Assembly (NCBI GenBank): GCA_019915135.1
Contig: JAHLMK010000001.1
Coordinates: 6,324,001 to 6,388,000, forward strand
Origin: Strobilurus pachycystidiatus
Taxonomy: Eukaryota > Basidiomycota > Agaricomycetes > Agaricales > Physalacriaceae
Length of the DNA stretch: 64,000 nt
Reading direction: 5' to 3'
The notes under the pieces were generated by a model that saw nothing but the letters and a program-made list of their open reading frames with translations, had not been told where the DNA came from and did no database searches. Shown one piece after another: positions 57,140-64,000 of the stretch. Numbering within the stretch: position 1 is the stretch's first letter; each line of letters starts with the position of its first letter. The position numbers were made by a program, and so were the translations under genes.

Positions 57140-59941
57140 TCAAACGGGACTAGAACAAGGCTCCATGCAGTACAGAAGCCCAGGCGACGGACTCGCCTCA
57201 CCCACAATCTCTTCCCATCTTTTGAGACAGGCAGCGAGTTCTTCCTTGAATTGAGAGAGCGCTTCTTCCCCCATCACCTCCCCCAACCCCTCCTTCTCCA
57301 TCACCCTTCGCGCGACTTCCATGATGTTTGAATCTACTATCATTGATTTTGTGTGCTCTTCCAAGCCGCTGCGCATCCATCGCAGGTCTCCCGCCACCCT
57401 CTGCATAATCTGTTGCAGTGTCATTGCTTCTGAATGACTGGCCGCGAACCCCCCCAACTCACCGACTTTGCCGGCACAGTCTTTAAGACCGTTTGTTCCC
57501 ATCTAACCGCGTTTGCCTTCATTTTCGCAATAGCCCCTGCAACTAACTCGCGTCGGCCCTCAATGCGCATGTCCGGTCACTCACGTTGTAAAGATTTCCC
57601 CTCCAATGGTGCCTGGAAGAATCGTCTCAAGTCTTGGGACTGCAAAGCTTGCACCTGACCTCCGGCGTCCTTGCGGTCCTCCTGCTCAAATATACTGACC
57701 GCTCCTACAACCTCATTAGTTGTGTTCCTCACGGAGAGAATCCCAACCTTTATCTTCTTCATCTACGTCCGACTCTGAGTCAGAGTCATCCTCTGGGGCG
57801 TTTGGCAGCTCCCGTTGGATTTCCTGGTTGTCGAACAGTTCTGCAGGGGGTGGTAATCGGCCAAATACATCGGTATTCCGCGGAAATACCGCCCAATGCT
57901 CGCCCCATGCCTTTAGGAAACATCGCACCTCATTGCTGCTGGCAGCCTCAGGCCATTCAATGCGGATACACCTGCCTGATACCCAAGTTTCCACGTCAGT
58001 CAGAGATATGCTCCTGACGTTCGCGTCGGCCCCCGCGCTGACTGCGGCCGTTATCATATAAGGTATACTGGTCCGCTGAAAGCATAAGTTAGCGGGACAC
58101 GGCCAACAAACCTCACATGCGCACCAGAAACATGTCCTTTGCTACACGCAAGATGTCCTCGGGCACCAAGCTCCTCCTGTCCGTGTATTCGCCCCCCTTG
58201 AAATCATGCTCTACCATTCCCCGATCCCAGTGTCGAAGGCCGTCCGCCAGTCGCCGGCCAAGGCCCGCGACATCGGCATCACATTGCATGTTTAGGGCTT
58301 CCCTCAGCCAAGCCTTACGTGAACCAATCGAGGGCATCCCGAACTTGTACCATCCCGTGGTTGGCCGGCCGGGCCCTGTCCCCGGACCTCGACAAAGAAG
58401 CGTTTCAAGGATGGCAATTCCTCGCACATCGGCACAACCAATTTTTGATGCAGGTGGGCAAGGAGAAGAAGCTTGCGAACCATCACCATCGACAATGTTT
58501 CGCCTGTGCCCATGGGTGCATCCCTGTATATAGCCAATGCCAACCGCACCAGATGGACATCCTTGGCGGACGGTGCATCCTCTTGGATGCTTCCTGACTC
58601 CAAAGTCATAACAATAGACCAAACGCCTGCACATCACTCACCATGTTCCCTGACTATTACTTGCACCATCTCCTCCACCACTGCAACGTCGAGCCCTAGC
58701 ACTCCGGCCAAAGCGGTATTGCTACATGTCCCGCCTAACACCACTCTGCCACTCGACACACGAGTATAGACGTACTTTTGGCCCCAGTCATACGCGCCTC
58801 TGAGGTTATTGAAGACAAGGCATCCCAACTCCTCCAGCACGGCGCCGACGCTTGACTCCGCACCCCCACATCGATGCAACACCCCTGCCAGGCGGTTAGA
58901 TGGCACGAAGTCCAACGCACGCCAGTCCACATGAGCGAATACCTTCTCATCGATCAGTGCCGGATGTTCCCACTTTACGTGTCACGCACCAATGCTGGCC
59001 ACAATCCATGCGTACCGTCACTCTTGAGAGGTGTATGCGACAGTAAAAGGTGAAGCAGGTGTGGGACGGGCGGCAGGCAAGTGGCGCTCAGCTTCGGCCA
59101 ACACGTCCACATAGCCTCTTTCACCAGACTCGCCAACGTATCGTCTGCCATAACATCGCCCTGCAATGCGGCCTTTTCGTACATTGGGCCGACCATCTGT
59201 CTCCAATCCTCATCAAAGTGGACGTTGGGACGACCCATTGCCCCCCCCACATCCCCTCCTGCCTCGGCCTCTAGTACGCGGTCCATCGCCATCCACGCCT
59301 TGGTTGAGGATTCATCGTGCGCCGCCCGGAACGTACGTGTCATACCCAAGATCATTGAAAGAACGCACGCCAGCACATCATGGTACCCGTGGGCCCACTG
59401 CAGCTTTCGGACCAACCACTCAAGCTTGCCCTCCCTCAGCGCGGCACGCCAATAAGGAACCTTGTACAACACCCGGAGCACGTCCTTCAAGACTTCACAC
59501 TCCAAGGTCGCCAAATGAGCTATGGCACCAACATCCTGCGGTCAAACATCAATCTACGTGGATGGGAGCTTTTGTCGCAGCTCACTGGTGCCACCTGTGC
59601 GTCCAAGTCCAATCCATTTTTAAGAAGCTCCTCCGACCCGCCAGTATAATCCTGATACGGAAATGTCACGTATCAGAACAGAGTCAGAAACTAACGCACC
59701 TTTATGTCCACGTCTGCCGCAAGAGTGTGAGCCTCAGCACCGGCATCCTCTGCTTCCTGGCCACCAGTATAATCCTGATACACAAATGTCACGTATCAGA
59801 ACAGAAACAGAAAAGCAACTAACGCACCTTTATGTCCACGTCGGACGCACGAGTGTGACCCTCAGCACCGGCATCCTCTGCTTCCTGGCCACCTACGCTC
59901 ACCGTGTCTGCCACACCATTTTCCACTCGCGGTCTTTTCAT
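57140..59941 (-). CDS. uncharacterised paralog family, member C
   Basis: ATG at 59941-59939 starts MKRPRVENGVADT. It is followed by a duplicated small exon (EAEDAGAEGHTRASDVDIK, then EAEDAGAEAHTLAADVDIK), a short exon ELLKNGLDLDAQ, and family landmarks: VLRVLYKVPYWRAALREGKL; NVHFDEDWRQMVGPMYEKA; VPHLLHLLLSHTPLKSDG; HVDWRALDFVPSNRL; LVFNNLRGAYDWGQKYV; RLALAIYRDAPMGTGE; LLAHLHQKLVVPMCEELP; EDILRVAKDMFLVR; and SLTDVETWVSGRCIRIEW. A GTGAGG...GAGCAG intron near 57700 joins two or three more exons to 57140 with helical content (LSQFKEELAACLKRWEEI). A frame change near 58360 is explained by a short GTACAA intron. This is the best defined member of the family. Function unknown. Confidence 0.65.
59641..59893 (-). 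repeat. 123-bp tandem duplication that duplicates an exon of member C
   Basis: A unit beginning CCAGTATAATCCTGATAC at 59641 is repeated at 59764 with small indels. Each copy contains one 57-base coding exon plus its intron, including the GTGCGTTAG donor on the minus strand, so reading frame is kept with one or two copies. Confidence 0.8.
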
Positions 59942-60307
59942 GAACCCTTCGTCCACGTCTTTGCTCTTTTCCCGTGTTCTTTTGAGTTGTCGCTACATGA
60001 CGGTCATCAGCCAGTGGTCTCTTCATACGCCACGCCATACACACGTCAACACCACTAGCCAATGGCGGCTTAACGCTATCGCCTGGCTGCAACATGTATA
60101 CCTGCGTCCTATACCATATATTCGCGCTCCCCTCGACAGGTTCCATTGCAGGGACACCAGCCGTAACAGCGACAAAGTCCTACCCTACATGTCAGCCCGC
60201 AAACTCCCTTTCCCTTCCAAACATTTTCGCCACTTACCGGGCATACCACACCCAGCGGGACGGTCTGAGACACCCATTCAGTGAGGGGTCATCGACAATC
60301 CTTGTAT
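59942..60307. other. divergent intergenic region
   Basis: Lies between member C (minus) and the small plus-strand gene at 60308. Only short frames with no supporting signals are seen. Confidence 0.5.
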
Positions 60308-60844
60308 ATGGAGACTTACCCCAACCCATGTCCCGACTGGCTCATGATGGTCACTTTCAATGGGATCGTCTTCCATGACGGCGAGAAGCAGGAAAACGAA
60401 ACTTGTATTTACTTGGGAAACACAGGGGAATACATCCACGTGACTTACTTGTCTTTAGCAACAAGTCACGTGGCACTCTACAACGCTTCAAGCTTCCCGT
60501 TCCATTCTACCACCTTTGGATACACCATGACCTTTTTAACCGTCAGTTGCACACTTTGCCCCTCACACGTGTCACTGACCTTTGACCGCGTAAAACCAAC
60601 CACTTGGAGGCCTTCCGTGGAGGACGCGCGAGACAGTGCGACATATGTTTGGCCTGTAGTGTATACGCGTTCAGCCAACGCCAGCCTGAGGGTCAGAGTA
60701 CCGCTGACCTTTCTCAAATATTCTGGAAAGATTGACCTTTACGCGGTGGATCGTTTGACCTTGACTTTTGTGAATCGACATCGCCCAAGCGAGTATCAAC
60801 GGACTGTGCAGCAATACTGGTCAGTCCACCGTCGCTGGCGGTGA
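60308..60844 (+). CDS. hypothetical beta-rich protein, 178 residues
   Basis: A single open frame from the ATG at 60308 ([20 protein letters not shown]) to TGA at 60842-60844. It has many alternating polar and hydrophobic stretches ([52 protein letters not shown]) that suggest a beta-sandwich. No signal peptide or catalytic motif is clear and the family is not recognised. An opposite-strand frame (60714-61079) overlaps its end and is less convincing. Confidence 0.45.
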   Translation: METYPNPCPDWLMMVTFNGIVFHDGEKQENETCIYLGNTGEYIHVTYLSLATSHVALYNASSFPFHSTTFGYTMTFLTVSCTLCPSHVSLTFDRVKPTTWRPSVEDARDSATYVWPVVYTRSANASLRVRVPLTFLKYSGKIDLYAVDRLTLTFVNRHRPSEYQRTVQQYWSVHRRWR

Positions 60845-61129
60845 ACACAACCACTACCCACATTTGAGTCCTTTTCGCGCTTGACTTGCCGTCCGAATTG
60901 TCTGCATGAAAGACCTCTGTCTTCATCAGCACAGCCTCCGTCACAACCTCACCCACTGCGCCCGGTTTGGCGTATTGAAAGAGCACAAGCGGCAGGCGCG
61001 TTGCGCGCTCCCTTCTCCTCTTTGCCCGGCTTTCACCCATAATAGCCCTTCCGTCCTCTCCCAACACCACGTTCCTCATGAAAGGAGACCAATAAAACTC
61101 AAGTTTTCCCGGTCGTGACCGGAATGAGT
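60845..61129. other. short intergenic stretch
   Basis: No supported feature; a minus-strand frame crosses it without family motifs. Confidence 0.5.
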
Positions 61130-61450
61130 CGAGTTTTAACTCGAACTCGAAAATAACCTACTATCTGACTGCTCGATTCAGACCGTCAGCCTACTCATAC
61201 CAACTTGAGCTCAACTCAACTCGAACTCAACTCGAGCTCAACTCAACTCGAACTCAACTCGGACTCAAACTCGGACTCGACTCGGACTCGAACTCGAACT
61301 CGAACTCAACTTGACCTTGAAGATCTCCGACACAACTCAAACTCAAACTCGGACTCGGACTCGAAACAAACTCGAGTTACAACTCAGACTCTTGACCGAA
61401 ACTCGAGTGTCTGACATGAACTTGAACCAGACTCGAGCTGCACCGCCGAA
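61130..61450. repeat. ACTCGA-type low-complexity repeat
   Basis: Irregular tandem words such as CTCGAACTCAACTCG and GGACTCGGACTCG fill the stretch. Frames in it encode only S/T/N/L/R runs and are not genes. Confidence 0.85.
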
Positions 61451-61861
61451 TATACCTAGACACGACTCGAACCATATGCCAACGACTAAGATGCGATGAC
61501 TCAATGCTCTGTGAACGTTCCTGATCTACGCGATATATCTAAGACTGAGGTTTGCGACGGCCACCTCGTCCGAGATTGGTGTCAATCGGCTGGTCGAGAA
61601 GACCCGGTTTGATCTTGCTTGGATGCACCATCTCATAGTGTCCGTGTTTCGGCCTTTGATGCAGTACATCAGTGTATGCAGAGAATACATAAATGGCTCG
61701 AGTACCTTTTCGGTTTGGGCGGACCGTTCATGTCTGCATTCGGGTCGGCAACGGAAGAGCTCCCCCCCGCAATAGGCTGCAAAGTCTGGCTTGGTGTCTC
61801 CTCAGTCGTTCTCTTCCTCCTGAGAACGTTCAGTACGTCAATCCAGGAATGGATGACAAAC
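61451..61861. other. 3' flank without a gene
   Basis: No coherent frame was found between the low-complexity repeat and the stop codon of the minus-strand gene at 61862. Confidence 0.55.
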
Positions 61862-64000
61862 TCACTTCGATCCTCCTTTCTTCCTTTTCACTTTCAACGG
61901 TATGTCGACACTGGACCCGAGAGCCGCCTCGGCGCCGTCTGCATTCGGGACCACAACGCCAGCGCCGCTTGGTATGGCGTGCAGATTCGATCCTCCTTTC
62001 TTCCTCTTCACTTTCGGCGGCGTGTTCGGCGGTATGTCGTCACTGGAACCGAGAGCCTCGGCGCCGTCTGCATCCGGGACCACAACGCCAGCGCCGCTTG
62101 GTATGGCGTGCACAGCGAGGTTGACATGTGGGTCGCTCTTTTTCCCGGTCTCTGGGTTTAGATGCGGCGCATCTTGTTGGGGCATGCAATCAGCAGAAGC
62201 TGACGCAAATCTTCCCTCCGACGCTTTCATTTTGCTCCTAGCGGAACTACTGAAATCAGCATGTTGAGCATCTATCGAAGTGGAGAGAAACATACATATC
62301 CAGCGCCTGTGGCGGTATACTGACCGGCACGTCGGAAGAGCTAGGTGCCGTATCGAGCATCTGCTCATTTCCCGCAAACTCCTGGGGTGTGCTTTGCGCC
62401 ACATGGTCTGAATTGCTGCCGCAGAGTTAGCCGGATCAGCATCATGCCAACGGGGGTTCCACTTACGGATCTTCTAACATATTGGTATCGTCAGCAGCGT
62501 GCATGGCCATCTGGTTTCGACCTCTTCCGCCGCGTTCTGATCGTCGTGGTGGTGAATTGGGACCCACATTTCGAGACAGAGGCTGCGAAGAGGATCGCTT
62601 CGCTGATAGATCCGCAGGTTCTTCATCTGACATTGGTGAATGTGGCGCGGCCTGCGGACCAGAGTGTGGCTGTGGCCGAGTGTCGTTTGGACCAAGAAAA
62701 CGAAAAGGCGCCGACGAGCCGTCGCCGGATCGTTCCATCCAAGCAGAGATTAGTGATATCCGGGCTTGGGCGCGCTTGGCAACAGGGGTTGCGCTGCTAG
62801 TAGTGAGATACGCCTCCAGCTCAGGCCAGTCCACTATATTGAAATACTGGCCGGGGTTTCTCGCTAGATCGTTCCGATTGAGACTTGTTCCCGACTTTGT
62901 AGAGCCTACACAGAAAGATATCAGCAACTGCAGCCAGTAGAAGCAGTAGACGTACGCCAGACTTCATTGATGTAGTTTTCAATGCTTTTGTCCTGTTCGG
63001 CGCCTGTCTTATTCTCGATGTCGATCTCGGCAAAGCGTGGCACGTCAAAATTCGATGAAAGAGCCTGAGTGTTGAGGTCTGCAACAAGGAGATATGTTGG
63101 TGAGGTTTGGTGATGAATGGAGGAGAAGATTTGTAGGACTCACCTGAACATCGTGAGGTGAACCAGTTTGCCGCGCTGTGAACTATGTTCGGTGGGAGAA
63201 TCTGTGACAGCGTGGACTTAGTTTGTCCAAAAACAGGGGAATCCGCGCTGCAGGCCACCGTTCAGTCATTGATTACGCTCCAGGCCTGAGCTGGGGACGT
63301 ACCTGCCCCCTCCCACCTCGCCAGTTTCCTGGTCACGATAACAGAACAGGATAGTAACTGCCGCAGGTCCAGCAATGCCCTCTAGTTCTTCCGCGACCCT
63401 CCTAGACAAGTTTCGAATGGCGAAGGGTAAACGAAATATCGTACTAGTGGGACTGTCATTCAATCGAAGAGACCCACACCAATAGCGAAGCCACATACTT
63501 TCGCGTGTTCCCAATCCCTTCGCTCGACGCTCATACTCTTCTCGGCGCGACTCCTCCAACTCGCCCCAAAGTTGGCTGCCGGCTCTACGACTCGCACCGC
63601 CATTGTTGCTGCCTTTGATTTCCGTCTTCAACTCCTGCGCACGTAACCGAACTGCATCCATGTTCTCCTCGACGAAGAGACGCTGTCCGCTCAGTGATGT
63701 TGAGAACCGAAGAAGACCTCGTCTACCCGCGTTGACCGTCTGATCATTCTGTTCCTCCTCCTCCTCCTCCTCGCTGTTGGGGTCGTCCTCGTCCTGCTCG
63801 AACGTGGGCATGGCCTTGGCTTCTTTGCCTTTGTCGATGTTGTGGTTCTTCTTATTGCGGAACCAATCGTAGATTTTCTGCAAGAGTCGTTCGGTTAACC
63901 TGTCACGAGTCAATAACCACGAACAACACACCTTTTCTGTTTTCGAGTCGTTCCTGGAAGCAAAGACGGGGTGTTTGAGAACGACCTTTGCCGCTTTCTT
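61862..64000 (-). CDS. hypothetical nuclear protein, 5' end outside the window
   Basis: Exons on the minus strand begin at the right edge (AAKVVLKHPVFASRNDSK). After a GTGTGT...TTGCAG intron they continue with KIYDWFRNKKNHNIDKGKEA, an acidic run, LWGELEESRREEYERRAKG, and VAEELEGIAGPAAVTILFCY. After further short introns come DLNTQALSSNFDVPRFAEID, YFNIVDWPELEAYLTTS, a proline/serine-rich linker with SERGGRGRNQ, and a C-terminus with two copies of a 40-residue block ending KVKRKKGGS. The stop TGA is at 61864-61862. The layout resembles mushroom proteins often predicted beside transposons, but I cannot name the family. The KRKK repeats suggest nuclear import. Confidence 0.6.
61869..62108 (-). 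repeat. 120-bp in-frame tandem duplication in the last exon
   Basis: Two copies start at 61869 and 61989 on the plus strand. Each encodes HAIPSGAGVVVP, ADGAEA, LGSS and KVKRKKGGS on the minus strand. The copies differ by small indels in multiples of three. Confidence 0.85.

Noticed and set aside
56470..57143. Minus-strand open frames of 140-177 codons
   Set aside because: Composition is erratic (Cys, Arg and Trp rich), there is no helix pattern or motif, and plus-strand frames overlap equally well.
58300..58640. Frameshift making paralog member C a pseudogene
   Set aside because: A GTACAA...GAG intron near 58350 joins the two frames, so a broken gene is not required.
1..64000. Chromosome end suggested by the RecQ gene and satellites
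   Set aside because: No TTAGGG or CCCTAA run is present. A subtelomeric position remains possible but cannot be shown here.

Overview
The window looks like nuclear DNA of an agaricomycete (mushroom-forming basidiomycete) fungus. The evidence is many short GT-AG introns of about 45-60 bp, a KDZ-type transposase with its cysteine-cluster domain, an RTC4-like protein, JmjC-like proteins, an OrsD/RecQ protein and a chromodomain-bearing Ty3/gypsy retrotransposon. No bacterial operon, rRNA, CRISPR array or telomere repeat is visible. Gene calls come from reading frames, splice signals and remembered family motifs; no similarity search was run.

Layout. 1-4.2 kb: a gene fragment running off the left edge, a tRNA-derived element, and two poorly known small genes, one near-complete and one fragmentary. 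4.4-9.03 kb: a truncated KDZ N-terminal relic followed by a full-length KDZ transposase gene (DDE residues present). 9.2-10.7 kb: strong palindromes and CTCGCACCC-type low-complexity DNA. 10.8-11.8 kb: a three-exon gene of unknown function. 12.0-22.0 kb: two large same-strand genes with the same core promoter layout. The first encodes an OrsD-type zinc domain, a tyrosine-recombinase-like region, a RecQ helicase and a cysteine-rich tail. The second is a large protein with a DGQHR/ParB-like motif. 22.1-31.1 kb: a 677-bp tandem array split by a young, apparently complete chromovirus (24134-30105) with a 5-bp target duplication. 31.1-32.25 kb: a probable truncated LTR element. 32.3-38.1 kb: a 55-bp minisatellite with a 1,692-bp higher-order repeat.

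From 39.6 to 60.8 kb the DNA is gene-dense and rich in paralogs. Three members of one uncharacterised multi-exon family lie on the minus strand (39.6-41.5, 41.5-43.8, 57.1-59.9 kb). Two tandem JmjC-like genes and an RTC4-like gene lie head to tail on the plus strand (46.5-56.0 kb), separated by only 63 and 76 bp. An F-box/LRR-like gene is divergent from them. 61.1-61.5 kb is a GAGTCGAGTT-type repeat, and a minus-strand multi-exon gene of unknown function runs off the right edge.

The most unusual signals are: (1) the tyrosine-recombinase-like/RecQ gene and its partner, which share promoter sequence and look like a candidate two-gene mobile system; (2) a dispersed near-palindrome of exactly 27 bp, found in noncoding DNA, in the tandem array and, always in the same reading phase, inside both of these genes.
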